64,000 bases of DNA, from assembly GCA_041228345.1 (NCBI GenBank), contig CP166131.1, positions 186,001-250,000 of the forward strand, in the 5' to 3' direction. Made by a program: the position numbers and the translations under genes. Below, piece after piece: positions 38,510 through 47,168 of the stretch (positions are counted from its first letter, which is position 1; each line of letters starts with the position of its first letter). Under the pieces are notes generated by a model, which made no database searches, was not told where the DNA came from, and saw only the letters and a list, made by a program, of their open reading frames with translations. This DNA comes from Alphaproteobacteria bacterium LSUCC0396 (GTDB lineage Bacteria > Pseudomonadota > Alphaproteobacteria > Puniceispirillales > Puniceispirillaceae).

Positions 38510-39018
38510 TGAGCCAGAAGGTTATTGTGTATCCGGGCACCTTTGACCCGCTTACATACGGTCATATCGACATTATTGAACGCGGCGCACAGCTTGGCGA
38601 TCAATTGATTGTTGCCGTATCGCTTAATTTGGGTAAACAGCCACTTTTTTCGATTGAAGAGAGAACAGCGCTGGTTAAGGCCGAGGTTGATAGGATCAAT
38701 GCCGAAACAAATTCAGGCCTGCCGGTTCTGGTCAAAAGCTTTTCCGGTTTGCTGACAGATTTTGCCAGCGAGCAAGGCGCAACCTCGATTTTGCGAGGGC
38801 TACGGGCGGTTGCCGACTTCGAATATGAATTTCAGATGGCCAGTATCAACAAACGATTGCATGGCGAATTGGAAACAATGTTTTTGATGGCTGCCGAACA
38901 GCAGCATTTTGTGGCATCACGATTTGTCAAAGAAATCGCACTTTTTGGCGGCAATATATCCAGCTTTGTGCCAGAAAATGTGGCCAAGGCGTTAAACCAA
39001 AAAATCAATAAAAACTAG
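38509..39018 (+). CDS. coaD: phosphopantetheine adenylyltransferase
   Basis: 169 residues from ATG 38509, which shares its first base with the last base of the gyrA stop codon. The enzyme transfers AMP from ATP to 4'-phosphopantetheine, the penultimate step of coenzyme A synthesis. The nucleotidyltransferase motif TFDPLTYGHID (TxGH at 16-19), ILRGLRAVADFEYEFQMA and GGNISSFVPENV are conserved. gyrA-coaD is a common alphaproteobacterial pair. Confidence 0.97.
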   Translation: MSQKVIVYPGTFDPLTYGHIDIIERGAQLGDQLIVAVSLNLGKQPLFSIEERTALVKAEVDRINAETNSGLPVLVKSFSGLLTDFASEQGATSILRGLRAVADFEYEFQMASINKRLHGELETMFLMAAEQQHFVASRFVKEIALFGGNISSFVPENVAKALNQKINKN

Positions 39019-39097
39019 AAACAGAGCGGCATTGCCCTTTTGCAAATGCCTATCTGAAATCAGATAAAAATAAAGGCCAGTAAGGGTTACTTTAGGG

Positions 39098-39126
39098 TTT
39101 ACACAAAATCGACACGTCTCTATAAG
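39098..39126 (+). promoter_or_regulatory. candidate sigma-70 promoter of tRNA-Lys
   Basis: TTTACA (39098-39103), a 17-base spacer and TATAAG (39121-39126) precede the tRNA by 64 bases. Good consensus match in a gene-free gap. Confidence 0.6.
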
Positions 39127-39190
39127 GTGTCGGAGCGTTGAAGACCGATGTCATCGCACTGGCCGCAAGGCCCAAAGGAATTTATAGTTC

Positions 39191-39266
39191 GGGCGCGTAG
39201 CTCAGTTGGTAGAGCAAGTGACTTTTAATCACTGGGTCACAGGTTCGAATCCTGTCGCGCTCACCA
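39191..39266 (+). tRNA. tRNA-Lys (anticodon TTT)
   Basis: GGGCGCG (39191-39197) pairs with CGCGCTC, followed by A and an encoded CCA ending at 39266. The D-loop AGCTCAGTTGGTAGAGC and T-arm GGTTCGAATCC are canonical. The anticodon TTT (39224-39226) sits in loop CTTTTAA. 76 bases. Confidence 0.98.
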
Positions 39267-39299
39267 TTTACCCGATACCAACAGACGGTAAATAAATCG

Positions 39300-39330
39300 C
39301 CCCCGGCCATGAAAATGACCGGGGGTTATT
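39300..39330 (+). terminator. probable terminator after tRNA-Lys
   Basis: CCCCCGG (39300-39306) pairs with CCGGGGG (39319-39325) across a 12-base loop, then TTATTTG. The T-run is interrupted, so moderate confidence. Confidence 0.65.
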
Positions 39331-39357
39331 TGTGCCCAAATGCCCAAGGGAGGAAAG

Positions 39358-39561
39358 CTATTCGGTGACACAAAATCCAGTTCGATCTAGGGCAATCACG
39401 CAGCCATCAGAATCGCGGTAACAGGCAAATGATTCGGCCGCGGTCATGGATGAGGTGATCAGATTAGTCAGCGCCGAACGCGGTAATGGTGGGAACCGGC
39501 AACGCCTCGTCATACTATTAACCGACAGATCGCTGAAAAAACTTACATTTATATGGCTCAT
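39358..39561 (-). CDS. small hypothetical protein, 67 residues
   Basis: ATG 39561 with GGGAT about eight bases before it; stop at 39358. The C-terminal half (AAESFACYRDSDGCVIALDR) has three Cys and a globular look, while the first half is Ser/Thr/Arg-rich. It is the only credible frame in the 460-base gap between tRNA-Lys and the YjgN-like gene. No family recognised; it could also be non-coding. Confidence 0.4.
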   Translation of the reverse strand: MSHINVSFFSDLSVNSMTRRCRFPPLPRSALTNLITSSMTAAESFACYRDSDGCVIALDRTGFCVTE

Positions 39562-39729
39562 CTCTTATCCCCAAATTAGTTTTAAATTACGAAGAGCGCC
39601 ATCTATTCGCGTTCTTATGTTTACTAATTTAATGATAACTTTATTAATTATTCCTTTAATTGATCTCACAAATACGTGAGGACGGCGAAAAAGTTCTCTA
39701 GAGTTCCTCCGGACATGTAAGATTTGGGT

Positions 39730-40899
39730 ATGAACGAACCTTCAAACACACCGTCAACAGACGTGAAAAACCCCTTTTTACATGATGCAACAGCGCCACA
39801 ATATGATGATGGCGGCTATCATTTTCAGCGGTTTGAGAGATTAATATTCACCGGTACAGCGGCGGCCTATTTTAAAATCTATTTCGTCAATATCCTTTTG
39901 ATTCTTGTGACATTGGGGATTTGGGTGCCGTGGGCACGGGTGCGCCAGCGACGCTATTTTTACAGCAACACGCGTATTCTAGGTGATGGTCTGGATTATC
40001 TTGCGACTGGTTTTGATTTGTTAAAAGGCTGGCTTTTAGCGCTGGCTGTTATCGTTACTTTCTATGTGATACCGTTTTTTCCGATCGAGATTCTCTTTTT
40101 TCAAGAGGCTTTGTCATTTGGTTTGGTGCTGGCCTATCCATGGGCGTTGAACAAATCATTACAGTTCAACGCGCGCAATCTGGTATGGCGCGACGTACGC
40201 TTTACCTGGCATGGCACCTATTGGGGCGTGTTCTGGTCAATGTTTGCGGCGCCATTGCTGGGCCTGTTGTCTTTGGGGATATTTATGCCGATGGCGTCGC
40301 GTATCATGCGACATTATATTGCTGAACATTACAGTTTTGGCTCAAAGCAATTTGAAATTTCCAGCAGCATTGCCGAGTTTTACAGGGTAGGGGGGCAAAC
40401 ATTCCTGCTGCTGATGGCTGGCGGTTTACTGACGCTGGGCCCAGTTTTTTTGGTCAGTTTCGGGGCACTTGATTTCATATCACGGGCAACAGGTTCGATC
40501 GAGATCCACAAAAACCCTCAGGTTATTTCCATGGTTTCCGGGATATTTTTGTCCCTGATTACTGTCATTGTTCTGTTTGTAGTGGTAACGACTTATTACC
40601 GTGCGGGCACACGAAATCTGATGATTAATGGGCTGCGACTGGATAAAATTATCCTGTTTCGTTCAGAGATATCGGGGTATAAGCTTGCGCTGATTGTTTT
40701 GCAAAATATGTTTGTAAGCGTAGCCAGCCTAACATTACTGTTGCCATGGGCGCGGGTACGCTATTATCGCTATCTAACGGAAAACACATTTATCCGGCCA
40801 AATAGTGATATGGCTCAATTTATTGATGATGAGCGCGATGCGGGCCATTCTGTCGGCGATGCCATCAGTGAGACTGCTGGTCTGGAAATTTCGCTTTAA
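39730..40899 (+). CDS. YjgN/DUF898 family membrane protein
   Basis: 389 residues from ATG 39730. The first motif, FTGTAAAYFKIYFVNILLIL followed by GIWVPWARVRQRRYFYSNT, is repeated in the second half as LALIVLQNMFVSVASLTLLL then PWARVRYYRYLTENTF, giving the internal duplication typical of DUF898. Five to eight hydrophobic segments are visible. The function is unknown. It stands 11 bases before an M48 peptidase gene, a pairing known for this family that suggests a shared job at the envelope. Confidence 0.85.
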   Translation: MNEPSNTPSTDVKNPFLHDATAPQYDDGGYHFQRFERLIFTGTAAAYFKIYFVNILLILVTLGIWVPWARVRQRRYFYSNTRILGDGLDYLATGFDLLKGWLLALAVIVTFYVIPFFPIEILFFQEALSFGLVLAYPWALNKSLQFNARNLVWRDVRFTWHGTYWGVFWSMFAAPLLGLLSLGIFMPMASRIMRHYIAEHYSFGSKQFEISSSIAEFYRVGGQTFLLLMAGGLLTLGPVFLVSFGALDFISRATGSIEIHKNPQVISMVSGIFLSLITVIVLFVVVTTYYRAGTRNLMINGLRLDKIILFRSEISGYKLALIVLQNMFVSVASLTLLLPWARVRYYRYLTENTFIRPNSDMAQFIDDERDAGHSVGDAISETAGLEISL

Positions 40900-40910
40900 A
40901 GGCCCAATCG

Positions 40911-41951
40911 ATGCAAATTAACGGCACATTTACGGCGAAAGCCACGTCGCAGCGATCTCGCGCTGCCTTGCTGATTGGTGAGCCCGGACAATCATCAGAT
41001 CAATTACTGCTGGCAATTGAGGGGCAGGATCAGGTTGAACCTGTTAGTATTTCCAAGGTCAGCGCGATGATGGCCGGTGCGGACTGGCGGATCACATTGA
41101 CGGGTAGGGGCGTTTTTACCTTATCGGCGGCACTCTTACCCGACGACTTGACCCCTTTCTTGCCGACCCCCGAAAAAACATCACGCTTCATTGGCCTTGC
41201 CGAGCGCCTTGGCTGGCGCGGAATGACGGTAATTCTGTCGCTTATTATCATGTCTCTGGTGGGTGCCCGATTGGCCTTGCCCTACGCTGCTGATCACGTA
41301 TCACGCTATGTTCCACAAAGCTGGGGCAAAAATATCGGCAATTCCACCCTTAATCAGCTCGACAGCCTGTTACTTGAGCCGAGCCAGCTTTCCACAAGCG
41401 AACGCCGCCGTATTGACAGGCTATTTTCCGAGATCATAAGCAAACTACCGCCCAATGCGCCGCACATTGAGTTGTTGTATCGCCGCAGCCCGACAATCGG
41501 CCCCAACGCCCTTGCGCTTGCCGGCAATCATATCATTTTGCTTGATGAAATGGTTGATTTTGCGGGCAATGAGGATGTTCTGGTGGGGATTTTAGCGCAT
41601 GAGGTTGGTCATATCACCAATCGACACGCGATGCGAATGATAACCCGAAGCGCGATCCTTGCAGTTGGGCTTGGGCTTGTTTTCGGGATTGAAGATAGTT
41701 TTGTTGAGGAAATTGGTACGCTTGGTTCTAGTTTGATCCTCGCCAGCTATACACGCGCGTTTGAACTTGAGGCCGATCAGGTCTCAACCCAATTGATGCA
41801 ACAGCTTGGACGCGATCCTGCAAGCCTGATCAGCCTCTTTAATAAGCTGGCGAGTGACTGCGCGCCACATTGCGACAAGGGCGGCTTTTTTGCCAGTCAT
41901 CCAAGCTTTCGTGAACGCCGCAACCAGATCAATGCTGCCGCAAAAGAGTGA
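40911..41951 (+). CDS. M48 family metalloprotease, membrane anchored
   Basis: 346 residues. A cytoplasmic or membrane-peripheral N-terminal part (about 1-95) is followed by one transmembrane helix (about 104-125, MTVILSLIIMSLVGARLAL) and a periplasmic peptidase. The zinc site is HEVGH at 230-234 and the third ligand is Glu287 in FELEADQ, as in HtpX/Oma1/BepA-type proteases. It follows the YjgN-like gene closely. A role in membrane-protein or outer-membrane quality control is suggested by the family; the substrate is not known. Confidence 0.88.
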   Translation: MQINGTFTAKATSQRSRAALLIGEPGQSSDQLLLAIEGQDQVEPVSISKVSAMMAGADWRITLTGRGVFTLSAALLPDDLTPFLPTPEKTSRFIGLAERLGWRGMTVILSLIIMSLVGARLALPYAADHVSRYVPQSWGKNIGNSTLNQLDSLLLEPSQLSTSERRRIDRLFSEIISKLPPNAPHIELLYRRSPTIGPNALALAGNHIILLDEMVDFAGNEDVLVGILAHEVGHITNRHAMRMITRSAILAVGLGLVFGIEDSFVEEIGTLGSSLILASYTRAFELEADQVSTQLMQQLGRDPASLISLFNKLASDCAPHCDKGGFFASHPSFRERRNQINAAAKE

Positions 41952-42104
41952 CCCGCAGATTGTTATTTTTCGATGCTGCACCGCAGGCATGATGAATATA
42001 AAGTTTAATTCTTTTATTAACAAATTTACAAAAGGTGCTGTTTTTATTTGTTTTAATGAAATAATAGGTCAAATTCACTGCCAGCATCTTATGGATATTT
42101 TTGT

Positions 42105-42124
42105 CGCATAATGTATATTATGCG
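42105..42124. other. perfect inverted repeat upstream of converging gene ends
   Basis: CGCATAAT (42105-42112), GTAT, ATTATGCG (42117-42124): an 8-bp perfect palindrome arm in the 195-base AT-rich gap between the M48 gene and the MBL-fold gene, both of which end here. No T-run follows. It could be an operator-like site or a cruciform; function unknown. Confidence 0.5.
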
Positions 42125-42146
42125 TAAATACAATGCGGGATATAAG

Positions 42147-42923
42147 CTATAATTCCCAAACAAGCCCATCAATACCCGGCCTGGTATTTGCCGGACAGAT
42201 TGCTGATAACCGCTCGTAATCTGCCTCAAGCCCGAGATGTGTCAGCACGGCCTCTTTCGGCTTCACCCGGTCAATCCATGCAAAAGTCTGTTCATAATGG
42301 CTATGTGACTGATGCGGTGTAGCCCGCAACGCCTCGACGATCCACAGGTCAACACCACCAAGTTTATCGAACACTTCATCACTCATCCCAACGACATCGG
42401 TGGAATAGCCAAACTTGCCGTCAAACAGAAAGCCGAGTGAACTCGTATTACCGTGATCTTGGTACAAAACGTCAATTCGGCAGCCGCAAATATCCAAAAC
42501 ATCATCAGCGGCAATCTGATGCAATTTCATGGGCGGCACAAAATAGCTTGGCGAGTCTGCGTGTTTTGAAAATAGATACGGAAACCGCGTTATAATCTCA
42601 GCACCATTCTGTTTTGATGCGTAAACCGGAATATCAACCCGGTCAGGCCAATAAAAGGCGCGCAAATCATCAAGGCCAGCAACATGGTCAGAATGGGTAT
42701 GAGTTATTAACAGCGCATCGATTCGCTTTAGCCCCAATGGCAATAGCTGGTTTCGAATATCTGGCCCAGCATCTACCAGAATGACCTTGTTATTAACCTC
42801 GATCAGCACCGCACATCTTTGCCGCCGGTTTCGCGGGTCATTTGGATCGCAATCACCCCATCCTGCATGGCCCAGCGCCGGAACCCCAACCGACGTGCCG
42901 CATCCCAGCATCGTTACTCTCAT
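42147..42923 (-). CDS. MBL-fold metallo-hydrolase (PhnP-like)
   Basis: 258 residues. The start MRVTMLGCGTSVGVPALG and the zinc motif THTHSDH (His75, His77, Asp79, His80), then FGYSTDVVGMSDE, place it with PhnP-type phosphodiesterases (DUF in many alphaproteobacteria, where it follows tatD). It overlaps the tatD stop (ATGA). It is the last gene of the metG-tatD-MBL unit. The natural substrate is unknown. Confidence 0.9.
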   Translation of the reverse strand: MRVTMLGCGTSVGVPALGHAGWGDCDPNDPRNRRQRCAVLIEVNNKVILVDAGPDIRNQLLPLGLKRIDALLITHTHSDHVAGLDDLRAFYWPDRVDIPVYASKQNGAEIITRFPYLFSKHADSPSYFVPPMKLHQIAADDVLDICGCRIDVLYQDHGNTSSLGFLFDGKFGYSTDVVGMSDEVFDKLGGVDLWIVEALRATPHQSHSHYEQTFAWIDRVKPKEAVLTHLGLEADYERLSAICPANTRPGIDGLVWEL

Positions 42924-43723
42924 GACAAGACCATCCGGTTAAACAACCGCACGGTGTTGGCGCGGGTGATTGCTGCCATATCGGCAGGCTGTTTCCCGCG
43001 AACTGCGGCCAGTTTTGCCAATGTATGCGCGGTATAGGCCGGCTCATTTGGCCGACCACGATGCGGTACTGGCGCCAGATAAGGCGAGTCCGTTTCAACC
43101 AAAATCCGATCTTCTGGAATTTCTGCGGCAATCTCACGCAATTCGTCAGCCTTGTTAAAGGTCAGAATGCCGGAAAAGCTGATGTAAAAACCGATAGTAA
43201 TTGCGCGACGCGCTAGGTCAGCGCCGGAACTAAAGCAATGCAGAACCCCGCGAAACGCCCCCTTCTCCATTTCATCTTCAAGGATTGCCGCCATATCCTC
43301 ATCCGCATCACGCGCATGAACGATGATCGGCAAATCCAGTTCGCGGGCAACCGCAATTTGCGCCCGAAAACTATCGGCCTGCTGCTGCGGGGTGGCATAA
43401 TCATAGAAATAATCAAGCCCGGCCTCACCAATTGCAACGCATTTGGGGTGATCAGCCGCCGCACGGATTGCGTCAATATTCGCCGCATCTGGCTCGCTGC
43501 CAGCTTCATGCGGGTGAATACCAACCGAGCACCAGATATTCGGATTCGCCGCCGCGATTGCCTTTGGCGCATCTGCAGTGGTCAGCTTGACGCCAATTGT
43601 GATGATATGTGTAACCCCCGCATCATGCGCACGCGCCAGCACCCCGTCCAGATCATCGGCCAGCTGGGCATAATCAAGATGAGCGTGGCTATCAATCATC
43701 AATGGTTTGCTATCGTCAGGCAT
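42920..43723 (-). CDS. tatD: TatD family metal-dependent hydrolase
   Basis: 267 residues from ATG 43723, which overlaps the metG stop by eight bases. TatD is a TIM-barrel DNase/3'-5' exonuclease. Metal sites: IDSHAHLD (His13, His15), VAIGEAGLDYFYD, PIIVHARDADED, GVLHCFSSG and ILVETDSPYLAP. A longer version starting at 43774 has no support. It is coupled to metG and to the MBL-fold gene. Confidence 0.95.
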   Translation of the reverse strand: MPDDSKPLMIDSHAHLDYAQLADDLDGVLARAHDAGVTHIITIGVKLTTADAPKAIAAANPNIWCSVGIHPHEAGSEPDAANIDAIRAAADHPKCVAIGEAGLDYFYDYATPQQQADSFRAQIAVARELDLPIIVHARDADEDMAAILEDEMEKGAFRGVLHCFSSGADLARRAITIGFYISFSGILTFNKADELREIAAEIPEDRILVETDSPYLAPVPHRGRPNEPAYTAHTLAKLAAVRGKQPADMAAITRANTVRLFNRMVLS

Positions 43724-45269
43724 TGCCTTCGCCCTCGTCAACAAAACGGGGAAAGACCGGTTCTGGCTTGGCAATCACCTGCCCGCTGGCAAGCCGCGCC
43801 TTACCGTCAAGAACGCCAAAGCCCCGCTGATCACCAGCCACCCCAAGCTGGTCGAGAATCTTTGCGGCTGCGTCCGGCATTACCGGCTGAACAAGGATCG
43901 CCACTTGGCGAATGGTTTCAGCAAGGACGGCTAGCACTTCGCCCATACGCACCGGGTCAGTTTTCTTCAGCGCCCATGGTGCGACCGTATCAACATAGCG
44001 ATTTGCCTTGGAAATCACCTGCCAAATCACCCGCAGCGCCTCGTGAAATGCCTGCTGATCAATATGCTGCCGCACAGGCGCCAATAATTCATCCGCACTG
44101 GCAAGCAACGCCGCATCATCATCGCTTGGGCTTGTTGGCAAGGCCGGCATTACCCCGTCACAATTCTTGAAAATCATCGATAGAACGCGCTGCGACAGAT
44201 TGCCAAGATCATTCGCAAGATCGCCATTTATCCGCTGGGTCAGCGCCGGAACTGAAAAAATGCCGTCATTGCCAAACGGCACTTCACGCATCAAGAAATA
44301 ACGGGTTTGATCCAACCCATAAGTATCGGCCAAATGATTAGGGTCAATCACATTGCCCAGTGATTTTGATATTTTCTGACCTTCGTTTGTCCACCAGCCA
44401 TGGGCAAAAACGCGTTTCGGCAACGGCAGGCCAGCGGCCATCAAAAATGCCGGCCAATAAACCGCGTGAAAGCGCAAAATATCTTTTCCGACCACATGCA
44501 AATCAGCCGGCCATAGCCGCGCGTGTTTTTCCGCATCGCCGCCAGCCGCATCAACCGGCCAGCCTGTTGCCGTCACATAATTGGTCAATGCGTCAAGCCA
44601 GACATACATCACATGCGCATCATCGCCGGGAACGGGGACGCCCCATTTAAAGCTAGCGCGGCTTACCGATAGGTCACGAAGACCGCCCTTAACAAAGCTT
44701 TTAACCTCGTTAAAGCGGCTCTCTGGCCCCACAAAATCAGGATTTTCCCGATAAAAATCTAACAGCTTGTCCTGCCATGCTGAAAGATTGAAGAAATAGG
44801 ACGGCTCTTCGACCCATTCGACCGGCGCCCCAGTTGGCGCCTTGCCATCTACCAGTTCGGTTTCGGTATAAAAGGCCTCATCGCGAACCGAGTACCAGCC
44901 CTCATATTTGCCAAGGGTAATATGCCCATTTTCGCGAAGGATCGACCAGATTTTCTGGCAAGCCGCTTTATGTCTGTCTTCGGTTGTACGAATAAAATCA
45001 TCGTTTGAGAAATTCAGCTTGGCCGTCAGGTCACGGAAATTCTGGCTCACCTGATCGGTAAATGCCTGCGGGCTTAACCCGGCAATTTCGGCCGCTTTTT
45101 CGACTTTTTGCCCATGTTCATCAGTACCGGTCAAAAAGGTCACATCATAGCCATCAAGACGCTTAAAACGTGCCAAGACATCGCACGCTAGCGTGGTGTA
45201 TGCGTGCCCAATATGCGGCTTGTCATTTACGTAATAGATAGGCGTGGTGATGTAATAAGTCTTGCTCAT
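43716..45269 (-). CDS. metG: methionine--tRNA ligase
   Basis: 517 residues from ATG 45269. HIGH is at 19-22 (KPHIGHAYTT) and the KMSKS loop is KISKS (299-303). The zinc-knuckle inserted in E. coli MetRS has no Cys here (the matching stretch reads GKYEGWYSVRDEAFYTETEL), so this is the zinc-free MetG class found in many alphaproteobacteria. The C-terminal tRNA-binding (EMAP/Trbp111) domain is also absent. It follows holB on the minus strand in one cell-cycle/replication unit. Confidence 0.97.
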   Translation of the reverse strand: MSKTYYITTPIYYVNDKPHIGHAYTTLACDVLARFKRLDGYDVTFLTGTDEHGQKVEKAAEIAGLSPQAFTDQVSQNFRDLTAKLNFSNDDFIRTTEDRHKAACQKIWSILRENGHITLGKYEGWYSVRDEAFYTETELVDGKAPTGAPVEWVEEPSYFFNLSAWQDKLLDFYRENPDFVGPESRFNEVKSFVKGGLRDLSVSRASFKWGVPVPGDDAHVMYVWLDALTNYVTATGWPVDAAGGDAEKHARLWPADLHVVGKDILRFHAVYWPAFLMAAGLPLPKRVFAHGWWTNEGQKISKSLGNVIDPNHLADTYGLDQTRYFLMREVPFGNDGIFSVPALTQRINGDLANDLGNLSQRVLSMIFKNCDGVMPALPTSPSDDDAALLASADELLAPVRQHIDQQAFHEALRVIWQVISKANRYVDTVAPWALKKTDPVRMGEVLAVLAETIRQVAILVQPVMPDAAAKILDQLGVAGDQRGFGVLDGKARLASGQVIAKPEPVFPRFVDEGEGNA

Positions 45270-45338
45270 AGGGTTTATCCGGATAAAGGCGCTGGTAAAA
45301 TTTAGGTATCCTTGCAATGAGGTAGCCCAGCCACACCT

Positions 45339-46418
45339 TTAGGGCAAGGTTTTCTCATATAATTTGGTCATTAACCGCAGTAAAAACTGAGAAAAGTCGA
45401 GGTATAGACCTTCGGCACGCGCCGAATCCTTTAAGAAATCATCGTGAAATGCGGCCAAACTAGCCGCTGAATGGCGTTCACATAATGCGTCAATTGCCCG
45501 TGACTCAAAATCACAAGGCATCAGGTTTTTGCCGCCACTTGCAGTCAAAGCCGCGAGGCGTAATAACCGGTCCAAACAGAAAACTGCACCTTCGCGCGTG
45601 GCCCTTCCTGCCGCAGCCCCCTTGCCCCATTTTGCGGTCAATGCAGCCATCGCCCCGACATCAAGACTGGAAGCAGCCAAAAGCGAGCAGGCAACCTGAT
45701 AACAATCAGCGGCGCCGCTTTCCGCCAATGAAATCGCCCGCCCGGGCGCGCCGCCACATAACTGCGCCAGAATCTCGATATGAGCAGCATCCGCATCAGG
45801 CCAGATTTTCGCCAGAACCTCCCGGCTCATGCCGGAATTCAGCGCCGAGAACCGCACCACACGGCAGCGTGACCTGATCGTTGGCGGCAATTGTCCCGGG
45901 CGTGAAGAAATTAGAAAAATCACCGCTTTTTCAGGAGGTTCCTCTAAAAGCTTTAGCATCGCATTCGCACCGTTTCGATTGATTTCATCCATCGAGTCAA
46001 TCACCGCGACGCGCCATCCTCCTTTGGCCGGTTTATGCGCCATGAAGGGTACCATTTCCCGTATTTGGTCAATTTTAATCTGACCGGATTTATTATCGTC
46101 AACTGCCGGCGTGATCGACAAATAATCTGGGTGCGCGCCGCGGAACACAAGCTTACTTCCGGGATTATCTGACGAAACCGAAAAAACCGGCATATCATCG
46201 CCAAACAAGCCCGCGGGTGCAGGCGCCTCAGACAACAGCCACGCAGCCGCCATGCGCGCCATGCTGGCTTTGCCAATCCCGCGCGGCCCAGTCAAAAGCC
46301 ATGCATGATGCATACGCCCGCTGGCCATAGACTCGCTAAGGGCATTGGTAAAACCGCTATGACCAATAATCGCAGTTGGATTGACCGTATAGGCAAAATT
46401 ATCATCTGCGTCATTCAT
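45339..46418 (-). CDS. holB: DNA polymerase III subunit delta'
   Basis: 359 residues. Clamp-loader AAA+ features are ILLTGPRGIGKASMA-type Walker A (GPRGIGKA, 44-51), the conserved ANAMLKLLEEPPEKAVIFLI, SSRPGQLPPTIRSRC (SRC motif), and GGAPGRAISLAESGAA in the third domain. The four-Cys zinc module of some HolB/DnaX proteins is not apparent. tmk lies upstream, metG downstream. Confidence 0.92.
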   Translation of the reverse strand: MNDADDNFAYTVNPTAIIGHSGFTNALSESMASGRMHHAWLLTGPRGIGKASMARMAAAWLLSEAPAPAGLFGDDMPVFSVSSDNPGSKLVFRGAHPDYLSITPAVDDNKSGQIKIDQIREMVPFMAHKPAKGGWRVAVIDSMDEINRNGANAMLKLLEEPPEKAVIFLISSRPGQLPPTIRSRCRVVRFSALNSGMSREVLAKIWPDADAAHIEILAQLCGGAPGRAISLAESGAADCYQVACSLLAASSLDVGAMAALTAKWGKGAAAGRATREGAVFCLDRLLRLAALTASGGKNLMPCDFESRAIDALCERHSAASLAAFHDDFLKDSARAEGLYLDFSQFLLRLMTKLYEKTLP

Positions 46419-46450
46419 GCTAAATCCAGCCAGTTGCTGTTAAATAAGCC

Positions 46451-46480
46451 AATCCGCGTCCGGCAAATCCGCGTCCAGTA
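46451..46480. repeat. 15-bp tandem duplication between tmk and holB
   Basis: AATCCGCGTCCGGCA (46451-46465) and AATCCGCGTCCAGTA (46466-46480), two mismatches, within an 87-base gap inside the operon. Confidence 0.8.
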
Positions 46481-46505
46481 AATTCCCAATATAGCTTTGG
46501 TACTC

Positions 46506-47168
46506 CTAATCTGTGACCTTATAGCCATTTACCGCAAACAATTGGCGAACTGTTGCAATCACATCATCCGTAACGTCAGCGGCAGGCCGCGCCGCATCAA
46601 TCCGAATGATACGATCTGGATATCGTTCGGCGCGTTCAAGAAAGCCCTGCCTAACCTGTTTATGAAACGCGGCACCCTTTGCCTCGAACCGGCTTTCGGC
46701 GCTACCGCGTTGAATAGTGCGCGCCAATCCCGCGCTGCTATCCATATCAAGCAGCAAGGTCAAGTCAGGCGCAAGCCCCTGACATGACAATTGATCAAGC
46801 CCATCAAGCAATGCCTGATCAACGCCCCCGACATACCCCTGATAAACATGCGTTGAGTCGGTGAACCGGTCACAAATCACAATATCGCCGCGTTCAAGCG
46901 CAGGCTGGATTATATGAACAACATGTTCATGGCGCGACGCCGACATCATCATCGCCTCGGTTGCAGGCTGCCATTTACTCGCCGCACCGTTCAAAAGCAA
47001 AGCACGGATAGACTCAGCCTCTTCGGTTCCACCAGGCTCTCGCGTCAGGCATAAAGAGACGTCTGGAACCTGATCCGCAACCCAGTCGCTAAGGCTCTTT
47101 ATTTGCGTTGTTTTACCGCTGCCCTCACCGCCTTCAAATGTGATAAATAGGCCGCGCATATGCGCCAT
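46506..47168 (-). CDS. tmk: thymidylate kinase
   Basis: 220 residues from ATG 47168, which overlaps the dacA stop (TGATG); ATG 47159 is an equally possible start. It phosphorylates dTMP. The P-loop is EGGEGSGKTTQ, followed by TREPGGTEEAE (DRY-region equivalent at about 40-50), VICDRFTDSTHVYQG and the LID segment RGSAESRFEAKG. The enzyme precedes holB, as in many Proteobacteria. Confidence 0.96.
   Translation of the reverse strand: MAHMRGLFITFEGGEGSGKTTQIKSLSDWVADQVPDVSLCLTREPGGTEEAESIRALLLNGAASKWQPATEAMMMSASRHEHVVHIIQPALERGDIVICDRFTDSTHVYQGYVGGVDQALLDGLDQLSCQGLAPDLTLLLDMDSSAGLARTIQRGSAESRFEAKGAAFHKQVRQGFLERAERYPDRIIRIDAARPAADVTDDVIATVRQLFAVNGYKVTD

Noticed and set aside
39053-39075. Hairpin TATCTGA-AA-TCAGATA after coaD as terminator
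   Set aside because: The stem is perfect, but it is followed by A-rich sequence on the plus strand and no minus-strand gene ends here.
41854-42111. 85-codon plus-strand ORF downstream of the M48 gene
   Set aside because: Its first third lies inside the peptidase gene in another frame, and the rest is AT-rich gap without a ribosome site.
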